DNA from: Kribbella antibiotica | GTDB lineage: Bacteria; Actinomycetota; Actinomycetes; Propionibacteriales; Kribbellaceae | Assembly: GCF_004349055.1 (NCBI RefSeq) | Contig: NZ_SMKX01000024.1 | Coordinates: forward strand, 1-64,000 | Direction: 5' to 3' | Length of the DNA stretch: 64,000 nt | Shown here: positions 1 through 6,837 of the stretch, piece by piece | How positions within the stretch are numbered: the stretch's first letter is position 1 | How the letters are laid out: each line of letters begins with the position of its first letter | Notes under the pieces: model-generated | The model's database searches: none | What the model was told of the DNA's origin: nothing | What the model saw: the letters and a program-made list of their open reading frames with translations, nothing else | Translations under genes and position numbers: made by a program

Positions 1-69
1 CAACCCGGACTCGAACAACACTATCGCCGCAGCACGCTGCGACTCACTCAGCGAACTATCCACACGCAT
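1..69 (-). CDS. Transposase OrfA N-terminus (partial, IS3-like)
   Basis: The minus-strand frame begins with ATG at 69-67 and is open to the window edge for 23 codons. It contains SESQRAAAIVLFESG, which looks like the start of the helix-turn-helix DNA-binding domain of IS3-type OrfA proteins. A GGGGAG ribosome binding site lies 7 bases before the ATG. In complete elements OrfA binds the terminal repeats and is fused to the integrase part (OrfB) by programmed frameshifting; neither can be seen here. Confidence 0.6.
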   Translation of the reverse strand, partial: MRVDSSLSESQRAAAIVLFESGL

Positions 70-127
70 GAACTGCTCCCCGGAATCGGAACTGAGAAAC
101 CCAGTCCAACTTCCGGGGAGCAGTTCA
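69..127 (-). repeat. 17-bp perfect inverted repeat that encloses the transposase ribosome binding site
   Basis: Bases 69-85 and 111-127 are perfect inverted copies separated by 25 bases. In a minus-strand transcript entering from outside the element, the stem would pair the GGGGAG ribosome binding site and the A of the transposase ATG. Confidence 0.75.
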
Positions 128-342
128 AGCTCGGGGGTTGACCCCTGAGACGTTCAGGGCGGGCGGCAGGACGGGGTGCAGTTGGAGCGGCGAGCAACCA
201 CTCCGCCGGTGGCGGCGAGGCGGTTGTGGGTGACCAGTTGTCGGGGGCGTGCACATCGCGCGGGGGGCCGTGAACAAGTTATTACCTGTTCGCGGCCACC
301 AGTTCCTGTTCAAACCCCCGGCTTGGGGTGGGGGAGCGTGCG
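128..342. other. Intergenic region between the IS end and the aldehyde dehydrogenase operon
   Basis: These 215 bases contain no convincing gene. The operon arriving from the right stops at 343, so the region holds its 3' flank and the target side of the IS insertion. The only structure noted is a weak hairpin near 314-329. Confidence 0.5.
314..329 (-). terminator. Weak terminator-like hairpin after the aldehyde dehydrogenase operon
   Basis: On the minus strand ACCCC pairs with GGGGT around a 6-base loop and is followed by TTG, 14 bases after the stop codon at 343. The stem is only 5 bp, so this is tentative. Confidence 0.35.
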
Positions 343-1218
343 TCAGACGCCGATGGGGTGCCAGACGGTTTTCAGTTCGAGGTACTGCGTCATGCGCGAC
401 AAGCCCGGGGATTCGGACCAGTCCTCAACGGCGGGACGCCTTACCCGCTTGAGGTTTTCGGCCGAGGCGGCTTCCAGGTCTCGGGCCTCGTCGGGGTCGG
501 AGATTCCGCAGAGGTCGATGGCGTTGACGTCCATGTGGGACGCGAGCCAGGGGCCGATCTCGGACGCCGAGCCGGTCAGGAGGTTGACGACACCGCCGGG
601 GAGATCCGAGGTGGCCATCACCTCGCCGAGGGTGATCGCGGGCAGCGGGCGCTCGAACGACGAGACGGCGACGACCGTGTTGCCGGAGACGATCGCGGGC
701 GCGATCACCGAGGTCAGGCCGAGCAGGCTGGATTCCTGCGGGGCGAGGACCGCGACGATACCGGTTGCCTCAGGCAACGAGAAGTCGAAGTACGGGCCGG
801 CGACCGGGTTGCTGGAGCCGACGATCTGGGCGAGCTTGTCGGCCCAGCCGGCGTACCAGACCCAGCGGTCGATCGAGGCGTCGACGGCCGCGCGGGCCTT
901 CGAGATCGAGAGGCCTTCGGAGGCGGCGACCTCGGCGCTGAACTGCTCGTGCCGACCCTCCATCACCTCGGCGATCCGGTAGAGGATCTGACCACGGTTG
1001 TACGCCGTTTTGCCAGACCAGCCACCGAACGCCTTGCGGGCCGCGACCACCGCGTCCCGGGCGTCCTTGCGGGAGGCCTGGGACGCGTTCGCGAGGAACT
1101 TGCCCTTGGTGTTGTTCACGGCGTACGCGCGGCCGGATTCGCTGCGCGGGAACGCGCCGCCGATGTAGAGCTTGTAGGTCTTGCGCACCTCAAGGCGTGC
1201 ACCGTCTTTAGTGGGCAA
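343..1218 (-). CDS. Half-length aldehyde dehydrogenase-like protein lacking the catalytic domain
   Basis: The product (291 residues) resembles only the N-terminal NAD-binding part of the aldehyde dehydrogenase superfamily, whose members usually have about 480 residues. KLYIGGAFPRSESGR and RWVWYAGWADKL match the N-terminal half of the full enzyme encoded just upstream, but the ELGGK glutamate and the catalytic cysteine segment are absent. The chosen start is TTG at 1218: GGAGG stands 6 bases before it, and it overlaps the end of the upstream gene by 11 bases. GTG at 1188 is the alternative. It forms an operon with deoC and the full dehydrogenase. Some two-domain dehydrogenases (ALDH16 type) carry a second domain without the cysteine, so this may be a separately encoded non-catalytic partner (inference). 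Confidence 0.8.
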   Translation of the reverse strand: MPTKDGARLEVRKTYKLYIGGAFPRSESGRAYAVNNTKGKFLANASQASRKDARDAVVAARKAFGGWSGKTAYNRGQILYRIAEVMEGRHEQFSAEVAASEGLSISKARAAVDASIDRWVWYAGWADKLAQIVGSSNPVAGPYFDFSLPEATGIVAVLAPQESSLLGLTSVIAPAIVSGNTVVAVSSFERPLPAITLGEVMATSDLPGGVVNLLTGSASEIGPWLASHMDVNAIDLCGISDPDEARDLEAASAENLKRVRRPAVEDWSESPGLSRMTQYLELKTVWHPIGV

Positions 1219-2644
1219 GGTAAGCCTCCAGGCCGTGACGGCCGCCTTCGCGGCCGTAACCCGACTCCTTGTAGCCGCCGAACGGCGAGGTCGGGTCGAA
1301 GCGGTTGAACGTGTTGGCCCAGACCACGCCGGCGCGCAGCTGGTTGGCCATCCAGAGAATCCGGGAGCCCTTCTCGGTCCAGATCCCGGCCGACAGCCCG
1401 AAGGGCGTGTTGTTCGCCTTCTCCACCGCCTCGGCAGGGGTGCGGAAGGTGAGCACCGACAGCACCGGCCCGAAGATCTCCTCGCGGGCGATCCGGTGTG
1501 CCTGCGAGACCCCGGTGAAGACCGTCGGCGGGAACCAGAAGCCCTGCGCCGGCAGCTCGCACTCGGGCGACCAGCGCTCGGACCCCTCGTCCTCACCGAC
1601 CTGCGACAGCTCGCGGATCTTGGCGAGCTGGGCAGCGGAGTTGATCGCGCCGATATCGGTGTTCTTGTCGAGCGGGTCGCCGACACGCAGCGACTCCATC
1701 CGACGCTTCAGCCGGCCCAACACCTCGTCGTACACGCTCTCCTGGACGAGCAGCCGCGAACCGGCGCAGCAGACATGGCCCTGGTTGAAGAAGATGCCGT
1801 TGACGATGCCTTCGATGGTCTGGTCGATCGGGGCGTCCTCGAAGACGATGTTCGCCGCCTTGCCACCGAGCTCCAGCGTGACTGCCTTGTCGGTGCCCGC
1901 AACGGACTTCGCGATCGCGCGGCCGACTGCGGTCGAACCGGTGAACGCGACCTTGTTCACATCCGGGTGCTCGACCAGTGCCTGACCGGTACGACCGGCG
2001 CCGGTGACGATGTTCACAACGCCCGGCGGGAGATCGGCCTGCTGGCAGATCTCCGCGAAGGCGAGTGCCGTCAGCGGCGTCGTCTCGGCCGGCTTCAGTA
2101 CGACGGTGTTGCCCGCGGCCAGCGCGGGAGCGATCTTCCACGCCAGCATCAGCAGTGGGAAGTTCCACGGGATGACCTGACCCGCGACACCCCATGGCTG
2201 CGGGTCGTCGCCAGCACCGGCGTACTCGAGCTTGTCGGCCCAGCCGGCGTAGTAGAAGAAGTGCGCGGCCACCAACGGGATGTCGACGTCGCGGGACTCG
2301 CGGATCGGCTTCCCGTTGTCGAGCGACTCCAGTACGGCGAGCTCGCGCGCCCGCTCCTGGATCAGCCGCGCGATCCGGTACAGGTACTTCGCCCGGTCGC
2401 GGCCCGCCATCGGCCCCCAGACCTTGTCGAACGCCCGACGGGCAGCGCGAACGGCCTTGTCGACGTCAGCCGGACCAGCCTCGCTGACCTCGGCCAGCAC
2501 TTCTTCCGATGCCGGGCTGATCGTCTTGAATGGCTTGCCATCCGTCGCCTCGGTGAAGGCGCCGTTGATGAAGAGCCCGTACGACGACTTGATGTCGACG
2601 ATGGCCCGCGATTCCAGGGCCGGTGCGTACTCGAATCTGCTCAT
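1208..2644 (-). CDS. Aldehyde dehydrogenase (NAD-dependent family)
   Basis: This full-length 478-residue member of the aldehyde dehydrogenase superfamily oxidises an aldehyde to the acid with NAD(P). The general-base glutamate is in TLELGGK (about residue 258) and the nucleophilic cysteine is the first of the pair in GHVCCAGSR (about residue 292); the Rossmann segment VIPWNFPLLM is also present. It begins 7 bases after deoC and overlaps the half-length paralogue. DeoC releases acetaldehyde from 2-deoxyribose 5-phosphate, so acetaldehyde is a plausible substrate. This is inferred from context rather than shown by specificity residues. Confidence 0.93.
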   Translation of the reverse strand: MSRFEYAPALESRAIVDIKSSYGLFINGAFTEATDGKPFKTISPASEEVLAEVSEAGPADVDKAVRAARRAFDKVWGPMAGRDRAKYLYRIARLIQERARELAVLESLDNGKPIRESRDVDIPLVAAHFFYYAGWADKLEYAGAGDDPQPWGVAGQVIPWNFPLLMLAWKIAPALAAGNTVVLKPAETTPLTALAFAEICQQADLPPGVVNIVTGAGRTGQALVEHPDVNKVAFTGSTAVGRAIAKSVAGTDKAVTLELGGKAANIVFEDAPIDQTIEGIVNGIFFNQGHVCCAGSRLLVQESVYDEVLGRLKRRMESLRVGDPLDKNTDIGAINSAAQLAKIRELSQVGEDEGSERWSPECELPAQGFWFPPTVFTGVSQAHRIAREEIFGPVLSVLTFRTPAEAVEKANNTPFGLSAGIWTEKGSRILWMANQLRAGVVWANTFNRFDPTSPFGGYKESGYGREGGRHGLEAYLAH

Positions 2645-2651
2645 GCCCTCA

Positions 2652-3629
2652 TCAGTCCAGCGTGAAGTAGTCGGGGCCGGGGTAGTGACCGGTGGCCAGC
2701 TTGGTGCGTTGCATCAGCAGGTCGTTCAGCAGGCTGGAGGCGCCGAAGCGGAAGAGCTCCGGGTCCAGCCAGTCCGGGCCGGCGGTTTCGTTGACCGTGA
2801 CCAGGTACTTGATCGCGTCCTTCGCGGTCCGGATGCCACCGGCCGGTTTGACGCCGATGTGCAGGCCGGTCGACTCGTGGTAGTCGCGGACCGCCTCCAG
2901 CATCACCAGGGTCACCGGCAGGGTTGCCGCGGGAGAGATTTTGCCGGTGGAGGTCTTGATGAAGTCGGCGCCGGCCAGCATCGCCAGCCACGAAGCACGC
3001 CGTACGTTGTCGTAGGTGACCAGCTCGCCGGTCTCCAGGATCACCTTGAGATGCGCGTCACCGGCGGCGTCGCGGATCGCGGCGATCTCGTCGAAGACCA
3101 GGCCGTAGCGGCCGGACAGGAACGCACCGCGGTCGATCACCATGTCGACCTCGTCGGCACCGGCCGCGACCGCGTCCTTGGTGTCCTGCACCTTGATCGC
3201 CAGGCTCGAACGCCCACTGGGGAAGGCGGTTGCCACACTCGCCACGTTGATGCCGGTGCCGCGCAGCTCGAACTTCGCCGTCGCCACCAGGTCCGGGTAG
3301 ACACAGACCGCGGCCACCTGGGGCGCGGTCGGGTCGGCGGGGTCCGGGCGCTTGGCCTTGGCACACAGGGCGCGCACCTTGCCCGGCGTGTCCGAGCCTT
3401 CGAGCGTGGTCAGGTCGATCATCTGAATGGCCAGGTCCAGCGCGTACGCCTTCGCCGTGGTCTTGATCGACCGGGTGCTCAGCGTCGCAGCCCGGGCCTC
3501 GGCGCCGACCTGGTCGACGCCCGGCAGCCCGAGCAGGAACCGGCGCAGCCGGTCCTCGGACGAGGTCACGTCGGCCAGACTGTCGACGCCGTTGTCGGTA
3601 GTGGTCACCCTTGCCAGCATAGTGCTCAT
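2652..3629 (-). CDS. deoC: Deoxyribose-phosphate aldolase
   Basis: This cytoplasmic class I aldolase cleaves 2-deoxy-D-ribose 5-phosphate into glyceraldehyde 3-phosphate and acetaldehyde in deoxynucleoside catabolism. The Schiff-base lysine is in FIKTSTGK (about residue 225) and the second conserved lysine in VKPAGGIR (about residue 261). The protein has 325 residues and carries an N-terminal extension relative to short bacterial DeoC proteins. ATG at 3629 is used; ATG at 3620, three codons later, is equally possible. It leads the operon with the two dehydrogenase genes and is divergent from the PH-domain gene with only about 25 bases between starts, so the two promoters must overlap. Confidence 0.95.
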   Translation of the reverse strand: MSTMLARVTTTDNGVDSLADVTSSEDRLRRFLLGLPGVDQVGAEARAATLSTRSIKTTAKAYALDLAIQMIDLTTLEGSDTPGKVRALCAKAKRPDPADPTAPQVAAVCVYPDLVATAKFELRGTGINVASVATAFPSGRSSLAIKVQDTKDAVAAGADEVDMVIDRGAFLSGRYGLVFDEIAAIRDAAGDAHLKVILETGELVTYDNVRRASWLAMLAGADFIKTSTGKISPAATLPVTLVMLEAVRDYHESTGLHIGVKPAGGIRTAKDAIKYLVTVNETAGPDWLDPELFRFGASSLLNDLLMQRTKLATGHYPGPDYFTLD

Positions 3630-3654
3630 CGAGCCGACCAGTTACGTTGTGCGG

Positions 3655-4215
3655 GTGAAGTCGAACGAGGCCGAGACCGAGACCTACCTGTCCACGTCCA
3701 ACCGGATCTCCGGCGTGATCGTGATCGTCATCGGAGCGGTCGGCCTGCTGGACATCGTGCTGGAGTGGCGGACCGCCACCGGGATCATGGTCGGCAGCCT
3801 GATCGGGATCCTGATGGTGCTCGCGTACTGCGGTCTGATCCGCCCGTCAGTCACCCTCAGCCCCGAGACACTCCTGCTGCGTAACCACCTGCGTGATCGG
3901 GTGATCCCGTGGAACCAGGTCAGTGGCGCCGATGTCGCGGACATCCTCCGCGTCCACACCGACGCCGGCCGCTTCCGGGCGCCGGGTGTGCAGCTCGTCA
4001 TGCGTGACCTGCGCAAGCAGCGTGTCGGCGGCCGCAAGCTCAAGGCGGACAGTTCGGTGTCCCGCGCCGATCTGGTCGTCGGCCGGATCGAGGCCCACAT
4101 GGACCAGTACGGCGCAGTCGACGGCGGCCCGGTCCGCACGAACTGGGCGCGACCGGAGCTCGCAATCATCGGCGTACTGGCCGTAGTCGCCATCGTCGCT
4201 GCGCTGCTTCGCTGA
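3655..4215 (+). CDS. PH-domain-like membrane protein
   Basis: The 186-residue protein has two hydrophobic segments near the N-terminus (VIVIVIGAVGLLDIV and IGILMVLAYCGLI). A segment with the form of bacterial PH domains follows (VTLSPETLLLRNHLRDRVIPWNQVSGADV), and a C-terminal membrane helix (LAIIGVLAVVAIVAALL) closes it. Such proteins are small integral membrane proteins of unknown biochemical role. GTG at 3655 is chosen; GTG at 3649 is in the same frame. The esterase gene starts 2 bases after its stop, so the two are probably co-transcribed. Confidence 0.75.
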   Translation: MKSNEAETETYLSTSNRISGVIVIVIGAVGLLDIVLEWRTATGIMVGSLIGILMVLAYCGLIRPSVTLSPETLLLRNHLRDRVIPWNQVSGADVADILRVHTDAGRFRAPGVQLVMRDLRKQRVGGRKLKADSSVSRADLVVGRIEAHMDQYGAVDGGPVRTNWARPELAIIGVLAVVAIVAALLR

Positions 4216-4217
4216 CG

Positions 4218-5117
4218 ATGCGCCTTTCTCGCCGCGCCCTCCTGAGCACCGGTGCGGCGGCCGGTGTCGCGGGGCTTGCCGGTGTGGTCGGTCTGGAGAC
4301 CGGTGTGCTCCCCGGACGGGCTCGCGTACATGACGTTCTCGGACTGACCGGTCCGGACGGCGTCATCCCCGACGTACCGGCTGGGCCTGTGGTGTCGGGC
4401 ACGTTCGATTCGTTCGGCCGCCGGACGAAGGTCGGGTACTCGATCATCTGCCCCGACGGTTATCAGCTGTCCGATCACCTACCGGTCGTTCTGGTGCTGC
4501 ACGGACGTGGTGGTGATCACACCTCCGCGATCCGTGATCTCGGGATCGACCGGTACCTGACTGCCGCCGTACGGGCTGGTACGACGCCGTTCGCGCTGGC
4601 TACGGTGGATGGCGGCTCGGACACGTACTGGCATCGGCGCGTGTCCGATGAGGATCCCGGGTTCATGCTCGACCAGGAGTTCCTTCCCCTGCTGGCGAAT
4701 CGCGGCATCGACACCGCGCAGTACGGCGTACTGGGTTGGTCGATGGGTGGGTACGGCGCCCTGTTGTATACCGCGCTTCATGCGTGGCAGCGGCGGGTCC
4801 GGCCGGGCGCGCGAGCGGTCGCTGTCGGCGCGCTCAGTCCAGCGGTGTGGCGGCGCTACGAGGATGTTGCTCCGGGTGCCTTTGACAGTCGCGAGGACTT
4901 CGATGGTGGTCAGCTGTTCGGCAGGCAGGTCAGTCTGCGGGATGTTGCCGTGCGCATCGATTGTGGCCGCGACGATCCGTTCGCCGGAGCGGCCGCGGAA
5001 CTGCGCAAGGAGCTGCAGACGGCGGGTGGGCAACAGGCCGGCGCGCACACTCAGGGATACTGGCGGCGGATGTTACCGGCGCAGTTGGCCTTCCTTGGTG
5101 GACGGCTCGGGAGTTGA
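4218..5117 (+). CDS. Secreted alpha/beta-hydrolase (esterase family, Tat-type signal)
   Basis: The N-terminus MRLSRRALLSTGAAAG has twin arginines followed by a hydrophobic stretch, as in Tat signal peptides. The mature part is an alpha/beta-hydrolase of the esterase D/antigen 85-like group: oxyanion segment VLHGRGGDH, nucleophile serine in GWSMGGYG, acid in DCGRDDPF and histidine in GAHTQGYWRR. Length is 299 residues. The substrate cannot be told; esters or cell-envelope acyl groups are typical. It follows the PH-domain gene by 2 bases. Confidence 0.85.
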   Translation: MRLSRRALLSTGAAAGVAGLAGVVGLETGVLPGRARVHDVLGLTGPDGVIPDVPAGPVVSGTFDSFGRRTKVGYSIICPDGYQLSDHLPVVLVLHGRGGDHTSAIRDLGIDRYLTAAVRAGTTPFALATVDGGSDTYWHRRVSDEDPGFMLDQEFLPLLANRGIDTAQYGVLGWSMGGYGALLYTALHAWQRRVRPGARAVAVGALSPAVWRRYEDVAPGAFDSREDFDGGQLFGRQVSLRDVAVRIDCGRDDPFAGAAAELRKELQTAGGQQAGAHTQGYWRRMLPAQLAFLGGRLGS

Positions 5118-5200
5118 CCAAACTCCTGGGAACTGCGGCCGGTTCAGCAACGTCCGAGTCCGTGTCCCGACCGGTGGATGAACCCCGGTCACCCCAGGAT

Positions 5201-5217
5201 GGGGACTGACAGTCCCC
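5201..5217 (+). terminator. Small hairpin after the esterase gene
   Basis: GGGGACTGACAGTCCCC forms a 7-bp stem with a 3-base loop. No T-run follows, and it lies within 40 bases of the next start, so it may instead be a regulatory palindrome of the zinc peptidase gene. Confidence 0.35.
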
Positions 5218-5238
5218 GAATCCTCGAGAGTGGAGCTC

Positions 5239-6165
5239 ATGGTCAATCTCTCCCGCACCACCCTGCGTGGCCTGGCCGGCGTTGTCGCCCTGGCCGGTCT
5301 CGCAACCTCGTTCTCCGCCACTGCCCAGGCGGCTCCGACCGCGCAGGCCGGCACCAAGCCGGCCCCGGTCGTCGAGCAGTCGGCTGCGACGGCTGAGCCC
5401 GGTCCTGCGGTGGCTACCGCGAAGGCCGGCTACACCGGTCCTTCGGCGCTGAAGATCGTTCGCTACAACAAGCTCTACAAGACCCCGGCGATCCCGGCGT
5501 CGCGGTGCAAGGAAGTCAACGTCTCCATGCGCACGACCGCGGGAGTCCAGCAGTACAACACCCAGCTCTACAAGTGCCTGTACGCCGCGTGGAAGCCGAT
5601 CCTGGCCGCCGCCGGGGCGAAGTCGACCGCGGCCCCCAAGCTGCACTTCTTCACCTCGAAGGCGAACACCCTGTGTGGTGTGATCTCCGCCCCGACCTCG
5701 TACTACTGCGAGAACAACATCTACATCCCGACGCCGTACATCGTCAGCCTGTGGAAGCAGAGCCCGACGTACGCCCGCGTCTACGCGACCAACACGATGG
5801 CGCACGAGTACGGTCACCACATCCAGGAGCAGACCGGCATCATGGACGCCTCCTGGTGGCGTCAGCGGGCGATGAAGACCAACACCGCCAAGCTGGAGGA
5901 GAACCGGCGTCGTGAGCTGCAGGCGTCCTGCCTGGGCTCGGCCGCGATCGGTGCGAACCGTCGCTTCTACCCGATGACCGGCGCGCTCTACAACGAGTGG
6001 CGCTGGCTGGTTCAGCACTCCGGTGACCAGAAGGGCTCGGTCCGTGACCACGGCTCGCTGGCCAACCACGGCTGGTGGTCGGAGCACGGTTTCTTCGCCA
6101 CCAGCTCGACCACGACGGCCGCGCGCTGCAACACCTACGAATCCGCGCCGTCGCGCGTCTCCTGA
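5239..6165 (+). CDS. Secreted neutral zinc metallopeptidase
   Basis: The 308-residue protein starts with a signal peptide ending near ATAQA. The zinc site HEYGHH (about residues 189-194) supplies two histidines and the catalytic glutamate, and RRELQASCLGSAA supplies the likely third ligand. This arrangement matches the putative neutral zinc metallopeptidase family (YpfJ type). Its substrate is unknown, and it acts outside the membrane. ATG at 5239 is preferred because it opens directly into the signal peptide; GTG at 5230 is in frame. A strong terminator follows. Confidence 0.85.
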   Translation: MVNLSRTTLRGLAGVVALAGLATSFSATAQAAPTAQAGTKPAPVVEQSAATAEPGPAVATAKAGYTGPSALKIVRYNKLYKTPAIPASRCKEVNVSMRTTAGVQQYNTQLYKCLYAAWKPILAAAGAKSTAAPKLHFFTSKANTLCGVISAPTSYYCENNIYIPTPYIVSLWKQSPTYARVYATNTMAHEYGHHIQEQTGIMDASWWRQRAMKTNTAKLEENRRRELQASCLGSAAIGANRRFYPMTGALYNEWRWLVQHSGDQKGSVRDHGSLANHGWWSEHGFFATSSTTTAARCNTYESAPSRVS

Positions 6166-6190
6166 GCAACTCCTGATCCACGCGTAACTC

Positions 6191-6224
6191 AGCCGCCTGG
6201 TGGGCGTTCCTTCACCAGGCGGCT
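6191..6224 (+). terminator. Rho-independent terminator of the zinc peptidase gene
   Basis: AGCCGCCTGGTG and CACCAGGCGGCT form a perfect 12-bp stem around a 10-base loop, followed by GTTGCGTTTT, 26 bases after the stop codon. Confidence 0.85.
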
Positions 6225-6240
6225 GTTGCGTTTTGGCGAC

Positions 6241-6267
6241 AACCACACGATCTGCGATCGTGTGGTT
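6241..6267. promoter_or_regulatory. Perfect 12-bp palindrome with a 3-base spacer
   Basis: AACCACACGATC-TGC-GATCGTGTGGTT is a perfect inverted repeat, 68 bases before the start of the next gene and just after a complete terminator. It may be an operator or a second terminator (ACTTGTTT follows). Confidence 0.5.
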
Positions 6268-6334
6268 ACTTGTTTCGGATCCGCACGCCCTACAGTTCTG
6301 TAGTCGAACGGTCGAACGGCAGGAGTCAAGGACA

Positions 6335-6781
6335 GTGAACTACGACGAGTTCAACACCGAGTACGCGAAGGTGCTGGACAAGATCCAGAGCGGCAGGAGC
6401 AGCTGGTCGGAGCTGTCCGGGCACGTCACCCGGCTTCGCCAGGGCACTGCCGGGATCACTACGCCGACAGAGCGGACCCAGGTCGCCAGCGATCTGGCCG
6501 CATTGACCCAGATGGTCGACATGTCGCGGCGTACCAACGACAAGGAAGACGTCTGGACGGTCACGTCCGACGCGATCCGCCGGGCCAGCAGCCAGGAGGG
6601 TTCGGTCGCCGACCGGATCAGCCGGATCGATGCTGCGATCAGCGACATCACCAGCCTGGCCGGCCGCAACCCGGACGAGCGGGACGCGCTGATGCAGTCG
6701 ACCAGCACCCTGCGCATCCTGCACTCGTCGCTGCAGGCCTCCCTGCGCGCCGAGCAGGCCGAAGCTGCAGCGGCGCACTGA
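6335..6781 (+). CDS. Small helical protein of unknown function
   Basis: The gene encodes 148 residues from GTG at 6335, with AGGAG 9 bases upstream. The protein is rich in charged and helix-favouring residues (YAKVLDKIQSGRSSWSEL near the N-terminus, ASLRAEQAEAAAAH at the C-terminus), with no signal peptide, membrane segment or recognisable motif. It is probably an all-alpha cytoplasmic protein. It stands alone between a terminator on its left and a bidirectional terminator on its right. Confidence 0.7.
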   Translation: MNYDEFNTEYAKVLDKIQSGRSSWSELSGHVTRLRQGTAGITTPTERTQVASDLAALTQMVDMSRRTNDKEDVWTVTSDAIRRASSQEGSVADRISRIDAAISDITSLAGRNPDERDALMQSTSTLRILHSSLQASLRAEQAEAAAAH

Positions 6782-6792
6782 AAGTCCTACCG

Positions 6793-6837
6793 AACAGGCG
6801 CTTTCCTACAGTCCCAGGACTGTGGAGAGCGCCTGTT
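6793..6837. terminator. Long bidirectional terminator between convergent genes
   Basis: AACAGGCGCT and AGCGCCTGTT form the outer stem, and ACAGTCC with GGACTGT forms the inner stem around a 2-base loop. The outer right arm is followed by TTGATT on the plus strand. The hairpin overlaps the last codons of the minus-strand mutase gene. Confidence 0.75.

Larger units (their letters stand above)
1..127 (-). mobile_element. End of an IS3-family-like insertion sequence, cut by the window start
   Basis: Read on the minus strand from 127, the sequence begins with TG, runs through TGAACTGCTCCCCGGAAG, and meets a transposase-type reading frame starting at 69. The TG tip and the short distance from tip to orfA are as in IS3-family elements. 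The other end and any target-site duplication lie outside the window, so the family call rests on this tip and on 23 codons of the transposase. Confidence 0.6.

Noticed and set aside
343..1686. A 447-residue version of the half-length dehydrogenase starting at 1686
   Set aside because: The first ~155 residues are an out-of-frame reading of the full dehydrogenase. Similarity to the family begins only after the TTG at 1218.
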